NCBI GenBank assembly: GCA_963978905.1
Contig: OZ022257.1
Span: forward strand, 55,446,873-55,510,872
Direction: 5' to 3'
DNA: 64,000 bases
Source of the DNA: Trichostrongylus colubriformis
Lineage: Eukaryota > Nematoda > Chromadorea > Rhabditida > Trichostrongylidae
In this document: positions 1-13,067 of the stretch, piece by piece
Layout: each line of letters starts with the position of its first letter
Numbering within the stretch: position 1 is the stretch's first letter
Translations under genes and position numbers: made by a program
The notes under the pieces: model-generated
What the model saw: only the letters and a program-made list of their open reading frames with translations
What the model was told of the DNA's origin: nothing
Databases searched by the model: none

Positions 1-215
1 TTTCAAAAACTCATGGCTGTTCTCAATCCATCCTTTCCCCACGTTTGAACCATTTCTGAACCAAGCGAACACGTTTCGACTCGAGAACCGGACAGTTCAA
101 AGACGCTCCGCCCATAGTGGGCGGGCTGAGCACGGATCACGTGCGCTCCTTACTTCTTTTTCCATGCCCTACCCATTCCCAACTTGTTGCCATCTCCACA
201 GGTTGTTTTTCGTGT
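1..215. repeat. Dispersed repeat with CCGCCCA-TGGGCGG palindrome, copy A
   Basis: Contains CTCCGCCCATAGTGGGCGGG, CCATGCCCTACCCATTCCCA and CATCTCCACAGGTTGTTTTT in the same order as copies at 12190-12465, 21150-21480 and 61741-62490. Confidence 0.75.
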
Positions 216-2023
216 AATGCCTGATTTCGGAGAGACGGACGGAAGGACGGATGTACTTGCAGACAGACCAAGTGTTTCAAATGAAGCAGGGATTATCTTT
301 ACTGGTCCAGGAATTAGCAGTATGCCATTTTCTGGAGCTCATGAATCAGCTACCGCTATGTTGATGATCCGGAGTTTTATTGAAATCCATCATAGGGAGC
401 CAACTTTCAAATGGAGCGGATGGAACTCATTGATTGCTCTATGATCACCACTCATTAACTATGCTTTATAAGAAAGAACGTCTCAGCAGAGGCCCTTTGA
501 TTTCCATGTGGCCTCCGCGCGGTTCGTCTTCACTTTCATGAAGCAGAAAAGATTTAGAGCGTCAGGGGAGGCTATGGAGATTAAAGTGCGGCGGAGGCGG
601 CATGCCGTGCGCAACCGGCGCGGAAAACCCGTTCGAATTCAGTTCAGGTTCAGCGTGCACTTTTTCAGGTCGTGAGCGATTATTGCAGGGGACATTTTTG
701 ATGACGAACTGCATGAAGTCCTTTCATCACTCGATTTCGACGTGTTGTGAACAACTGGATGGAAGTGAGATAATTGCGGCAAAGGAATTTCTTCCCTGAT
801 GACGCATGAGTCAATGAACGTGTCGTCCAGGAACCTGTTAACGTGGAACCCACCTACATCGCTGTGGATCAAGCGAATTGCCTATCCCGCCGCTTGTGGG
901 ATCGGCAATTTAAAGGAATTGAGGGCAGCCAGGTGAATGGTTTGGTAGTAACTTAGACAGGTGGTGCGAAATCCGTTTTGGACCATATAAACTCAACTGA
1001 GATGCTCTAAAACCCGACCGACAGGGTTGTTCATTTTTTTCAAAAATTTTTGATTATCTGAAATCTCTTGCTGAAAAACGATTTGGATCTCTCAGTTGCA
1101 GTGGGGAGAGGCACAGCATTACATGCGCATGGTACGCGGGATTGAGCTCCGCAAATGTCACTTAAGCTTCCCTCCCTTTCCTTTTCGGCTTAGTGGAGCT
1201 CTCAATTATTGTTTGTCGAGGATTTTCTGCTGAAAAATTGGGTTATTGTTGCAAACGGTGCCCCATGGGTGGCCCGCAGTAGTTGCTGACCGCGCCTAAC
1301 CTGTCCTCCCGGGGTCCTAATGCTGAACTAGAAAGGGACCGGATGCCCGAGCAAACCAGGCTGACGCCTGGGAACTTTCCCCAACGATCCCAAATCACAC
1401 GACGACATTGATACTGCATGACACAAACGCATACTGTGCAAGAAAGATCGAAGGAAAACCTCTCAAAGAATTTGGAAAGGAACACACGAGAGTAGTAATA
1501 AATTTATATGAACTAAGACCGTAACCAATACAACACAAAACCTGGAGTAAAAGATAACTCAGCCGGGCTCTCGCTACGAGCCCCGTCCGACGACACTGCT
1601 GGCATGTTTCGTGGGGAACTCCGAAGTTGGGACGATTCCTTAGCTGATTCTAAGGGTCTAAGCCCCGTGGTGCCGCCGCCGACCTCGTCAGAGAGGCCCG
1701 TGTGACTTGTAAAGGAATATGACGACGACACGCCTGTAGAGCCAGAGAGAAGACTGCCCGGGGAGGTCCGTGATGGTGCCGCGGTGCGCAGCCGTCGTTC
1801 GATATCGAACGATCACGGAATATGACCAACGTGGAGCCGCGGCGGTCAAACCCACGGGAGCCCGTGCGCCACAGGAACGAAGGAGCGATCCTCGCTTTCG
1901 CGACAGTTATAGTTGATGTGTACTTTTAAGTTACAATAAAAACCGTCTGCCATGCAGTTTTCACCAGTTCGTGTACGCGCGCAAAAAGCATTCAAATATG
2001 TATTGAAGAGTGAGTGATTCAGC
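216..2023. other. Intergenic, nothing recognised
   Basis: Several ORFs under 90 codons on both strands; none has a recognisable domain or consistent splice context. Confidence 0.5.
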
Positions 2024-2027
2024 TTAA

Positions 2028-2340
2028 AGGCACATTGTGCGTTAATCAAAAAGATCGAATTACTTTATTGGAACAGTAGATCCTTTGGTAACTAGTGTGG
2101 CTGCACCTTTTTCTCATCGACCCGGTGTCCTAACACGGCCCTTCAGCTGCTCGAACGCTCATTTTGCTCAGTTGACCAATGAGAGGGCTCAAGTGGGTGG
2201 CGTCGCAGTGGGTTCGAGCAGGTGTAGGGCCGTAAAAGCGCACCGGAGCGATGCGAAAAAGGTGCAGGCCGACTAGTCACGCAAGGATCTAATGTTTCAA
2301 CAAGGTAAATCTACACATCAGATTATCGCGGAAGGTGCCT
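2028..2340. mobile_element. 313-bp TTAA-flanked MITE (unoccupied relative of 14029-14418)
   Basis: Starts AGGCACATTGTGCG, ends CGCGGAAGGTGCCT, with TTAA at 2024-2027 and 2341-2344 (piggyBac-type duplication). The stretch at 2199-2207 is the empty version of the site used by the hairpin in the other copy. Confidence 0.75.
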
Positions 2341-2344
2341 TTAA

Positions 2345-5300
2345 ATAACTGTGTACTCTATCTATCACTGTATTCTTAACAGAACCGACAAGAGGATTAA
2401 GCTCATGTTGAGTATTCCTGCTGAAAAATTGAGTTACCGTTGATGTGTGCTCTGAGAATTATAAAGGAGGAATTTTCGGCGTAATTCATCTCATGTTGGG
2501 ATGCGTCGTGCACTCTACATATTCCACTGAGAATTAACTGAAAGGTGAATGCACCTACCAATGCGGGGGCTAGCCGCTGCCCAATTCAGTACTTTACCCT
2601 TTCAGGTGAGTCTGACAGCGTTCATCTATCCAAAAAGTATGGAACGTTTCGTTAGCCTGGAAAGGCATCAATGAGGGATTTGAATCCGCGCACCGTAAGA
2701 GTGTGAGTGCGCGCAGCCTGTCACTGCACCGTCTCCTCCCTTTAAGATCGAAGTGTCGCTTAATTTGACCTTTTTACATGCTCACACGCTTTTCAGTAGG
2801 AGAAGACGCGTGATGAACTCTATAAGGAATTTGCATGGGACACTTTTCAAGGTACCACAAGTGGCAGTTTGGTCGAATTCAGAGGCCTTCTTTTTATTGT
2901 TCTTGGCTTAAGACGAGTTTTGCGTTCTAGTGTTTCTGGAGGGTCTAAATTAAGCTGTGGCCATTGCCCATTGCCCACAGTTACTCAGTCGACGGCATCA
3001 CCGTAAAAGGCCTATGCACGCCTTAGAGGGCTAATGGCACTACATATCGTCTCCTTGAAACTCGCCTGTTCATTTTCAAAGAACACCTCCTCCCAACCAT
3101 ACACTCGCCACCACTAGGCACTCACAAGTGTCGAGGAAAGTAGCCGCTTCACTACGACCCCTCCACGTTCACGGAGGTCGATATAAGACCCTACCCTTTT
3201 TTTACCCTCTACTATACTAGTAAGTGTTGCCGGATTGTATAGTTGCGGTGTGTTTTATTGTTTATCACTGATCTCCGCAGGTACGATCCTCCTTCTTTAT
3301 TCCGGTCAAGTACGACCCCTGCCAAGGAAGTATCACTACAAAGCTTTCAGAGAGGGGGGGGGTGTTTATGGAAAGATTCGCACGTTGTCGAGCTCACTAA
3401 CAGCAACGGTGACCTGAGAGCTTAGGTGATTGTACATGCATTTCGCGAAAAAAATTTTGTGATCATCCCCTCATCAATTTTTCATTCACAACTGCAAAAA
3501 TTGTGAACAACATTTTAATTAATTTTTTTTTGATTAACGGAAGTAGGGTAAGCCGGTTGGCGTCTATGGATGTTCTTCGAGCACGTAGTTGCTTTACACA
3601 TTAGCCTTTTGCTGCCTACAGTAGTGGACCTATGTAGCAAGCTGAGGCTAATATAAATAATAAGTAAGCAGTAACGGTAAACAGTAACAGTTGTAAACAA
3701 ACAAATAATGTACAGCCTGGAAGCAAAAAAAATAGAAAAAGTAGCTTGTCTTGTCTTTTGCATAAACAAATACTGTCATCGTCAACCACCAAAGTTTTCA
3801 TTGGTGAGATGGTATGGCGACGGTGTACAAGAAAATGGAACAGGGGTGTAATATTTATTCTAAAAGATCGAAGTAAGTATAGTAACCAACAATATACGAA
3901 ATAAGAAGTGAAATTCGGAGAGAATCACTCAAAAATTTGCCTGTAATTAATCACATGTTTTTGAGAATATTAGCCAAAGAGACTGTATAATTAATTTTGT
4001 TATTTGTTCTGAAAGATCGTAATAAGTGTGGCAATGTAAACATACAAAAACAATCTGTGAAAAGTATATTACGGATCAATTACCTGTAATTAATCTTATT
4101 ACGTTTTTTGAGATTTTCAGCAAACGGGACTCTATGACTCATTTGTTTTCATAAATGCACTTGACCACATAGACACATGACCTCTTGAATTCCTCCTTAT
4201 AACGATCATAATTTTTCAATTACATCACGCCACGGTGAGAAGTGCAGCGTATTCGCTCAAGTACCTTATAAAATCACGAGAAACTTGCGTGAACTTACTG
4301 ATCTCAAGTGAAGTGAATACTCTTCAACCATCATCAAAACTCTTCGATTCGATTAGGGGCTGATTTTTCATCACGTAGTTTTTGGAATTTTGTAGAGCAA
4401 TTGATTTATGTACCAAAAAAAGTACAACAACGTGACACGTATTTTCGAAAACGCTTGTAGTTCATGTTATGTAGTTCTATTTCTATCATCTTGAAAGTAC
4501 ATCTTGTTTCGAGAAAGAGCTGTTGTTTTTTCCATTCCCCAATGATACCGGTTAGTGGTACGGGGGAAGGAGATAGAGTAGTTACTGCTAAAGTATTGTA
4601 CTTTTTACAAATCAAATTTGGAGGCCACAGGAAAAGGTAATCGAACTACTAACTCTTTGTTTTAATACCCCTCAAAGATTTCGATTTCTTTATTTTCGAG
4701 TGAAAAGTGCACAGAATGAAAAACAAATACTCACAGAATAAATATTCCTCCATAATTTAAGATTTGATACTTTTAAAAAGTGATGCAACATCTCATTTTA
4801 TATCTCATCTGATCAGCTTCTAGAAATCGCCATCGTTTCGATTTCCATACATAACCATAGCCGTTGTAGTACACGATTATGCGCGGCACAGGACCTACTC
4901 ATCGGAGATCACAGTATCTTTTGGCGCAAGATATGCTGTAGTTTTTTCACTTATTCCACCTAACGACAAATTTATCTTATGTTTTTTCTCCATTCTCCTA
5001 GCTACATGAGGCGAATATCAAAAAGTTCATCCCTGCGCACGTATATTGGACGCGTATAGAGTCGGTTCTAAGAGCTATGGAAGCCGGAACACAGTAGACC
5101 TGTACTGTGTATAATCATCTCAATATCTAAATAGCTAAAGTATAGACATTGTTTTTACGACACAAGGGCACCTATCATTCTGACGTGTCGGCTGAGATCA
5201 CTGTGCCATCACATGCATCGTAGGAGCATCTGCAGGTAGGGGGAGTCTAACTGGAGAGACGTCATTCGGCCACCATAAGGCGGAGCAGAGTCATCGCTGT

Positions 5301-5669
5301 AAGTGCTCAATATAAAATTAGTTGATATTTGAGCAAATAGAGAGGACTGTGAACTGCACCAGTATAAACCATCACCTCATGCTACTAACCCGTTTCCATA
5401 CGGCTACCTTGATCTTGTTGCAAGGGTGGGTGGAGTCTTATTCGACCAAATTACGGTAGAAATATTTTATTCAATGATGGGCCGTCTTTCATCATCTGCG
5501 GCCGTTCTTCTCACATCAGTGAAAATGGTCGTTCTTTGTAAACCGACGGGCCTTTCCGTGCTGTTACAGCGTATCCGGTGTACTTTATTAGGTCGTTGTC
5601 GCTGTGTAGGTTAAGTAAAGGTATGAATGTTGTTTAGGTTCCATTTCTCAAGAAATTCAAATGCATGGC
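2345..5669. other. Intergenic, AT-rich; only the 3862-4140 duplication noted
   Basis: Frequent stops in all frames and homopolymer A/T runs. I see no exon-like segment. Confidence 0.5.
3862..4140. repeat. Diverged tandem duplication, ~150-bp unit
   Basis: Copy 1 from AAAAGATCGAAGTAAGT and copy 2 from GAAAGATCGTAATAAGT. Both then contain TGCCTGTAATTAATC or ACCTGTAATTAATC, TTTTTGAGA and an AGCAAA-GACT block in the same order. Diverged and AT-rich. Confidence 0.6.
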
Positions 5670-6116
5670 CTACTCTGAAAGGGATATGTGTTGCACACTA
5701 CATGAAAATCTTGAAATCCTTCGGAAATGATGTTTGACACCTTCATTCGTTCGGTGATTCCCGTCCTGTTGACTAATTGACAGATCTCGTTTTTGTCGCA
5801 TCCGCTTGGATATGGCATCATCGTTAGTGGAGGGCTTTAAACACTTCGACATGTGGTTGCGTGATGTGTGTGGGTGGTGTTTTCGAAGGCGACGAAGCCG
5901 GTACATGGCCAAATCGGCTGGCTGGTGACTGTACGGGCTTATCCGCTTCGTCTGGACGATGCCGTCAATGGCGCGTAACGTATTCAACGCTCGACACTTC
6001 AGCGACGGCACAACTCGCTTACGCCGGGTGTCTGCCCGACGTAGTCTCCGCATCGGCGGCGTTAGCCCATAATTACGCAAGAGTTCAGCTCGTTCAGGTG
6101 AATACGGCGGCGTCAT
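5670..6116 (-). CDS. Unrecognised 148-codon Arg/His-rich open frame
   Basis: The longest ORF outside the two genes not explained by a repeat. It starts MTPPYSPERAELLRNYGLTP and is Arg-, Pro- and His-rich. I recognise no domain. The DNA is more GC-rich in its first half than the surroundings. The opposite strand is also open (5861-6286), so a chance GC-rich frame is a real alternative. No clear splice sites define it. Confidence 0.2.
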   Translation of the reverse strand: MTPPYSPERAELLRNYGLTPPMRRLRRADTRRKRVVPSLKCRALNTLRAIDGIVQTKRISPYSHQPADLAMYRLRRLRKHHPHTSRNHMSKCLKPSTNDDAISKRMRQKRDLSISQQDGNHRTNEGVKHHFRRISRFSCSVQHISLSE

Positions 6117-8850
6117 GCGCGCTCAACTTGCTTTCGGTCGGCTTTCACCTCCTTATAACCCTTTGCGCGCACGTATACACATTTTCTCTTTTGGGGGCGA
6201 TCCTCCCATATTGTCATCGACTTATTGGTACTGGTTCCATATCCAGGTCACATTATACTTTCTACCTCATTCCACCTTTTACCTAGTTTCTTGGCTGACC
6301 ATGCTATAAATAGTGAACTGACTGAATCATCGTGTAGTGACTTTCACCTACAATGACACCGCATCGTTTCTCTCTCAGCCATAACACTCTTACTTTCGGT
6401 TTGAGCTTAATCGCAGAGGTCTACTGACCTTCCAGTGTGACAGTTTACATACTTCTTAAAACTACCGGAACTTACTTTGAACTCTGATTCTTTGTCTACA
6501 GTACATATTTTTTCATTACAATGCCATATCCTTTCATGGTTACAGTATCAACAAAGTTTCTAATGATACCATAGCGCACTAAACAACTAATTGCCACAGG
6601 TGACAATGAGCGCTCTAGCTGTAAAGAGGGATGAGTCAGTTTTTCCCTTTCGGTCATCCGACTCTTTCTTCGAAAGACTTTCCTATGATTGTTCCGGTCC
6701 TTTCAGGTGTTTTGACCAATTTTCTATTTTGATCCAAGCTCCTTATTTTGTTGAAAATGCTAGAGCTGCAAATGAAGAATAAAGTTAGGATGAAGTTCCC
6801 GGCGTCTATCAACCTCCTGTTTGAGATGCGCCGCGCATACTAGTTCCCTTCAAAATCGCGGTGTCAAGCGGATGCGATTCGGCCTATGCAACGATTTACG
6901 TGTGGCAACCGATACACAAGTCACTACTTTTATGCTCCCAGACGGGTCTGGTACTGATTCACCGACCTCCAAGATTAAGAGCTTGGATGGCCTGGGCGGG
7001 CTCTGATGCGAAATTTGATCTCCGCACCATGAGAGTAAGAGCGCGCGCAATCTGCGGCACACTTTCGCGGATCAGGGGCACACTTCCACGCCCGCTGACG
7101 CAAATCGCGTGGCGCTCTAGTCCTATTCTATCTCGGACACGGTCCGTTATTCTGTCCAACGTCGCCCTGCCCTCTTACCTGCACTAATTGATCCTTTGTC
7201 AAGACTTCGTGATGGTGTCACCTTGATGTTTATCTGGGCTCCTCGTGATCGCCAGTGTAGAGCTCCTTCGTGCTCTTTAGTCGCCCCCTCGACTTTATTG
7301 ATGAGATGATGAGATGAAGTGTGAATTTATTCACCTCTGTAAGTGCAGTGTGGGAACGAACTCCAATACAAGGTGCTTTTTGTGTGGATCTCATTTCCCT
7401 CCTGGGAAGTTTACTCACTCGAAAATTCTATGGATCCCCTTTTCCAGGGACCTTACTCAGGATGAATGTGCATAAAGTTTCCGGCAAAATATGAATGCAT
7501 CGTACCGAAGGTGAGCGGAGGGAAGGGAGGGGGGTGGGTGGGTGGGTGGGAAGGAGCAATACATATGTCCCTCCAAGAACCTGTACTTGGGCTCTGTAAA
7601 CCGCTTTATTCATAGACCAAGTATTCGGAGTCGTTTACCTGACTATAAGATATGGCCTTTCTTTAGCCAGTGGCAACGTTTATTTTTAACAGTGCATCAA
7701 CTGAAAACACATTTATCCATGACTCGATGTCCACCTAGCACATAACTGACACGGTGAGTGACTGAATCTGATCGGCTGGAACCGATAGGAAAATCGGCCT
7801 GAGCATCCTTTACGTCTGCTGGTGCTGTAGTTCACTGGATAACCAGCTTTGCTGCCCCACGGCCATTTATCTGACATAATCTTCACTGCGTATCAAACCT
7901 ATTAATATCTGATGTGTGGCCTGATCTGTTCCGTTTTCAATTCTGTCTTACTTGCCCCCTTTTTTCGGTTTAACTGATTCTTTTTTCTGTTTATCTCATC
8001 CCTTTATTCCCTTCGCATCCTTCTTATTTCTCTTTTATTATATTTTGTTCGATCTTAACTGATTTTAATCGGTTTCTAACCCTATATTTTCTCTTACATT
8101 ACACTTCTACTCATTATTTATACTAAAACTTGATTATATTTCACCAGTCGTATGAGGTTTGGACGCGAAACGAACCACTCGACTTTTTCGGTGCTACTGT
8201 AGTTAGGTGGGGCACTCATTGTAGCGCTGCCCTCCCTCACTGGAAACCGTTCCACAATTATGTCTGTATACTCGAGTGTATATTTTTACCTAAGCCTTAC
8301 TTTAGGGAGGTAGGGGTCCCCCTAAACGAAGACATAGGCTAAAGACAGAGGTAAAAATAGCGCTGGACGCCGAACTCAGTAGAGTGCCCCCCCCCCACTA
8401 TATAAGCACCGCTTTTTCTAACGATTTTTACAGATAGTTTCCTAAATTGCCCTCTTTCGGTGCACCCACCGTGCGAATAATTCCACGCGATGCTTGATTA
8501 GCTGAATTAACTAATCCGAACATAGCTTTCAGGCGATGGCTGTGGTTGTTGTTCGAGCATTTCACTTTGAAGGTCACCTCGCCTTTCCTGAAATAGCCAG
8601 CGCAGATCTTTCACCAGCTGCAGGAGCTCCGTTATGTCTCTGACGATCTGTGTTTCCCAATCAAGAAACCATTCCTATTTTTGAACTCGTAAATCTCAAG
8701 ACGACTGCGCAATATCCATGTACTCTCTTAGCGGTGACGTTCTCTGTCCGCTGTAATTAGTTGCAACTTAGAGAAACGGACGTAAAAAAAGGTTTTCTCC
8801 TGTTTGAGTCCGGAAACCAGTTCAATAAGTTTGTGATATTATGCAATCAA
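6117..8850. other. Intergenic, no gene supported
   Basis: Overlapping GC-richer frames at 6850-7190 on both strands look like chance. The G-rich tract at 7518 is the only structured site. Confidence 0.45.
7518..7550 (+). other. G-quadruplex-prone G-rich tract
   Basis: AGGGAAGGGAGGGGGGTGGG followed by three more TGGG units: at least six runs of three or more G with 1-2 nt loops. Intergenic. Function unknown. Confidence 0.6.
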
Positions 8851-9052
8851 ACAGGTGTGTACCCTTATGTCCGGATTCCGCATCGAAGCGTGTCACCTGC
8901 GCAAGCTGTTGGCGCCGCTGTAGTTGGGTCCTAATGTATCTGCATGGCAGCTACTCACAGCGTCACTAGCATTATCTGGTAATCACTTCAGGACCCAACT
9001 ACAGCGGTACGGCCTATAGCTCGCACACATCGCGCATCGCACGAAATTCTGA
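8851..9052. mobile_element. Diverged relative of the 18884/19234 MITEs
   Basis: Left end GTGTGTACCCTTATGTCCGG matches those elements, and inside TAGTTGGGTCCTAATG pairs with TCAGGACCCAACTACAGCGG. The right terminus has decayed; no duplication found. Confidence 0.6.
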
Positions 9053-9359
9053 AGTAGCGACCAAACACCGCAGCTTTTCAGGGCCACAAACTTGTTGCCG
9101 TGGAAAAATCTGCCTCCTTACTTTCTTCGTGGGTCTCTCAAGTGCTTATTATTCTCAACAACAAAAATCAAATGACCTTCTCATGGGAATAACTGAAAGG
9201 GGACTCCTGCGAGCTCTTTGTTCGTGTTGAAAAGTGTTTTGTGCTGCTCTGCCTCAATACAACAACATAAACATCAGCACAATTATAAGTAGCAGTTCTT
9301 GCGGTAAACATGAGTTCTTCGACGCCTATTATCATAACCTTTATGTAAACCAGGTTTTG

Positions 9360-9600
9360 GGGTGGGGTCCACGAGGTCGAATTTCCGCGCGGCCGCGCGC
9401 GATGAGCGGCACGACGGGTGCGAGTGCCAGTGGCAGGGCATGGCAGCCTTCGAGCGAGGCAGTGTGGCATGAGTGGAAAGCGCAGACGTGACGCAGTCAC
9501 GCTCGGCCGGGCGACCAAGGGCAATCGATTCGGCGAGTCGTACGGGGGCGCCGCGAGTGAAACGCCGCGAAGCGGAAATTCGACCTTATGGACCCCACCC
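9360..9600. mobile_element. 241-bp Mutator-like MITE with 9-bp target duplication
   Basis: 29-bp terminal repeats (GGGTGGGGTCCA...) with two mismatches, flanked by the identical 9-mer CAGGTTTTG at 9351-9359 and 9601-9609. GC-rich interior shared with 49844-50082 (GCGAGTGCCAGTGGCAGGGC). No coding capacity. Confidence 0.87.
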
Positions 9601-9744
9601 CAGGTTTTGCTGTGTCTGTTATTTTGTTTGGCTGTCCGCCTGTAACTCGACATGACCTGACAAAAAAGCGGGAAAGGTTGGGTCAAGTGTAGGTTGGGTG
9701 GGGCATGTTAGGAGATGCTCGGAGCGCACATGGATCATGGAGAA

Positions 9745-9768
9745 CTCCGCCCACCGTGGGCGGGGCTC
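9745..9768. repeat. Isolated CCGCCCACCGTGGGCGG palindrome
   Basis: The 17-bp perfect palindrome of the dispersed repeat, with only short flanking similarity. Confidence 0.6.
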
Positions 9769-10680
9769 GCGATGAAATGTTCGGTGCTTGGGTTTAAAAT
9801 TCTATGATTCATCTCGAAATTACCGGGACTTCAGAAAAAGGGGATGAAAGTAAGCTCTTGGTATTTGTAGTCTTCGAGAGAGGCCTTCCTTCAGTGGGCT
9901 GGGTGTGCGAAATGTTCTTAGTGCTCATCATAAATGTTCATATCTCGGCTCCAGAGCAGCCTAGAGACTGGGAAATTTATGAAATCTTTGTTCTCGGTCC
10001 AACGAAAGAAGGTTTAAATGTAGGTCTACTCGTGCGGTTAACATCAGTAACTGCTATGGAACACTTTCAGGTGTATCATAGTGCAAAAGAGGGCAGAAAA
10101 CAAGTTTCCTTTTTGTAATAATTCAACAATCAATTTAGCGACTTGCAATAAATCTTGGAAAGGTATTCTCCCACATTTAAATTTTTTCCCTCAGTTGGGC
10201 AAATTTCTGAGATAGTGTGAGTTTTGAATGAATGACCAAGGGCGCCCATGAGCTGATCTGAAACTGCACTCAATATATAGAAAATTTTTATAATGACTCT
10301 AAGATATATGAAAAAGCAGTCAAATAACCATTCGGTATACTACTATATTTACTAGTTGGTCGGTCACCTTTGGAATTGGGCCGAACATCCGAGATGCCCA
10401 TAGAATTATACAAAAACCACTGCCAATTTGGCACTATCAAATTGGCATGGTTGACAAATGGCTGTTCTGATGTGAAATATTGGGACAAACAAAAAAAAAA
10501 CTCGAGTAAGTCAGACAGCGTCAGGACAACTTCTGAGGTCACATTCAGAACTTGCCTAGGTGGTGCAACTGTTCGGCGAATGGTCGTACTCGCCCGTCAC
10601 GTATCATCCCAAATTACAGTCACGTGGTTACCTTTTTGCCCTTCGACGTTTTAGGTTAACCGCTCTTATTCTCCTCTTAA

Positions 10681-10760
10681 GACACCGGGAGGGGTGCAAT
10701 TTCGGTTTATGGTATGGGATTACGGTGGCTTGTATGTAGTTGCCACAATGCACACACCAC
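10681..10760. mobile_element. Possible TTAA-element terminus
   Basis: TTAA at 10677-10680 followed by GACACCGGGAGGGGTGCAAT, resembling the inverted right end of the 742-bp element (AGACACCAGGAGGGGG). Only one end is visible. Confidence 0.35.
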
Positions 10761-12189
10761 ACGTTGCTGAAACGTCGAAAGTGTTCATTATGTTTCAATT
10801 GTAATCGCACTTTTTTCTTACGCTTTCGCGTATTCTTCATTTGCCTGTTTTACATGTTTTTTGCTTTGTGTTGTTTCATTTACATCACATCGTCACAAAT
10901 AAATGAAATACACCCTACGAGACAACAAATGACATCTCTACAGCGGACAACTCGGACAGTCAGCGTGTGCAGACCGAAGTGATGCGAATGTGATGCGATA
11001 CACAACGCAGCGCTGCACTTTTGAATCCGAGTTTTTCCACCGTTTATCGCTTCTAACCTTGAATGTTCGTTACAAGATGATTATTTCTTTGCATCTTCCT
11101 CTTTCTTCGGACCCCTTCCGGTTCCTTCACCCTCGGAAATGCTTCCACTTGTTACGCTAACATTAAGTCTGTCGTGTCACTCGGCTCATCTGATGCCTTA
11201 TCATTGGTATGAGAATGCCCGCAACTGTTGCAGTGCTAGGTGTGGACCTTGTGCTGTGAAAAGATCGGGGCAGCGTTAGCTTCACAAGATCGACCATTAC
11301 ACTCTTCTCTTGATATAATTGAGATAACCGTGACAAAAGGTCTCGATGTATCCGTTAACAATCTGTCACATAGAAACCACTAGCTTTCAGCTTTTCACTT
11401 TGTTCCATCTGAGACTGCTGCGTTACGCGATCTGAACTGCTTTGCCAGTGTACAAAGTTGGTTTCGTTAGGAACTGCGCGTTTGTGAAGGTAGATGAGAT
11501 CCCATCACAGGAGCTATTAGAAACTAGAGGCAGCTATAGGGGTGGTCTTGTCGAATTTGAAACGATTCTTGAATATGAATGTCGAGGTGTTTGATTATAC
11601 GAAAGTGAAGCAAACGGAATGAAACGTTCTAGAACTTGATCAGTAAGACCACTTCCCCATCGTTTATTCCGAAAAGGGGCGAGGAGTGTTAGCGAAAGGG
11701 GCGGGCAATGGCAAAACAGGTGACAAATGTTGTAGAAAGCTGCTCTTACAAAGCTTCGAGCATTTCTATTCACCGGAAATTTCATCTCTTATAGCCTTCC
11801 TAGACCAGTAGTTACTCACTTCAGAATTTCTCATTATTCACATTGCCCCACCACAGTCTTTGAGGCATTTCCGTGAAGTCGTCGATAGATATGAACCCCC
11901 TCCTGTATTCCTTGCTCTATTTGATAAAGTCTTGCCCAGCGTCCAGCACTGATCATGAGTCCATATTCTGGAGGTGGTGTATTGGTTCGTTTAGAAGAGA
12001 GTTATACATATACCAGTCTTTTTCGTATGAATTTATTCAGTACCCAATACCACATGAATCTTCATCCGTTTTGGGTGGTACCTGTTTGCTTCAAGTATGT
12101 TCAAGATGGCTTTGACTTTGGTAATGTCTATCTATTTTTTCTTGCTCAAGGCTATGTTGGAGCCGAGTTACGAATTTTTGTTGCACGGG

Positions 12190-12465
12190 CCGCCCATTCG
12201 ATCTGCGCCCCGCCCATTGTTTTCAGGCCTCTTTCTCGACTTTGAACAACTCATGAAGACCAACCTCAACCCACCCTTTCCTCACGTTTGGATCTTATCG
12301 CAATCCAATTAACAATTTTTGGCCTGAAATCGCAACATTCCAGTGCACGCTCCACCCACGGAGAGCGGAGCTTAACCTGATCCGCGTGTGCTATTTACTC
12401 CTTGTCCCATACCCTATCCATCTCAAACTAGTCTCCATCTCCACAGGTTATTTTCCATGGTATGC
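12190..12465. repeat. Dispersed GC-palindrome repeat, copy B
   Basis: Shares AACAATTTTTGGCCTGAAAT, CATTCCAGTGCACGCTCC and CATCTCCACAGGTTATTTTC with the family; the palindrome is decayed (CACCCACGGAGAGCGG). Confidence 0.75.
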
Positions 12466-13067
12466 CTAATTCGTTTGTTTAGAAGAGCTCGCCTTTCTAA
12501 ACAAAACGTTGCATATAGTAATTTCTGGATTTCTTTGATTGCTTGGTATTTACGAGATTTAGGGATGAAGCAATTCGAAGATAAAAATTCGCATAGTCGA
12601 GATTTCCTTTCCTTTCTCTACCGTCGAGATCGAAAAATTTATGCGCATATGATTCCGATAGGGCTTTTTCAGCTCTACAGAACGATTTCACTTGTTTTTG
12701 ATTTGCTGTTTGCCGAACTGTTTGCAACTTCTATGGTTTAGAAATGGAGTAATTTGTGAAGGACAATCGGCACCTTGGCGCATCGAGTTCCAAAAAAACT
12801 GACCTTTTCGATGTCAGATGAAACCAGAACATTTTGAAACATTGTGAGGATTTAAAAAAGACGTTGTTGATTAAACCACTGTCAGAGTCGAGGTTGTTTG
12901 TGTTCAATCCAAGTTTCGGATGAGATCTCGATTTTTCACGAAAAAAGGGGTGGATTGTTGTTGAGTATCCCATTTCTGAGCCTTAGATATATTGAACTAT
13001 GAAAGTATACAAAAGACGAGTGGCACGCTTTTGTAGAGCAGAAAAAAGCTCTATCGAGTGCATAATA
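12466..13067. other. Intergenic, nothing recognised
   Basis: Overlapping open frames on opposite strands (12388-12741 plus, 12497-12727 minus) without recognisable domains. Confidence 0.45.

Larger units (their letters stand above)
9610..12189. other. Intergenic, no gene supported
   Basis: ORFs up to 104 codons without recognisable content; a possible TTAA-element end at 10681. Confidence 0.45.

Noticed and set aside
9168..9686. 172-codon minus-strand ORF
   Set aside because: Spans the 241-bp MITE and its flanks; the GC-rich MITE interior keeps several frames open on both strands.
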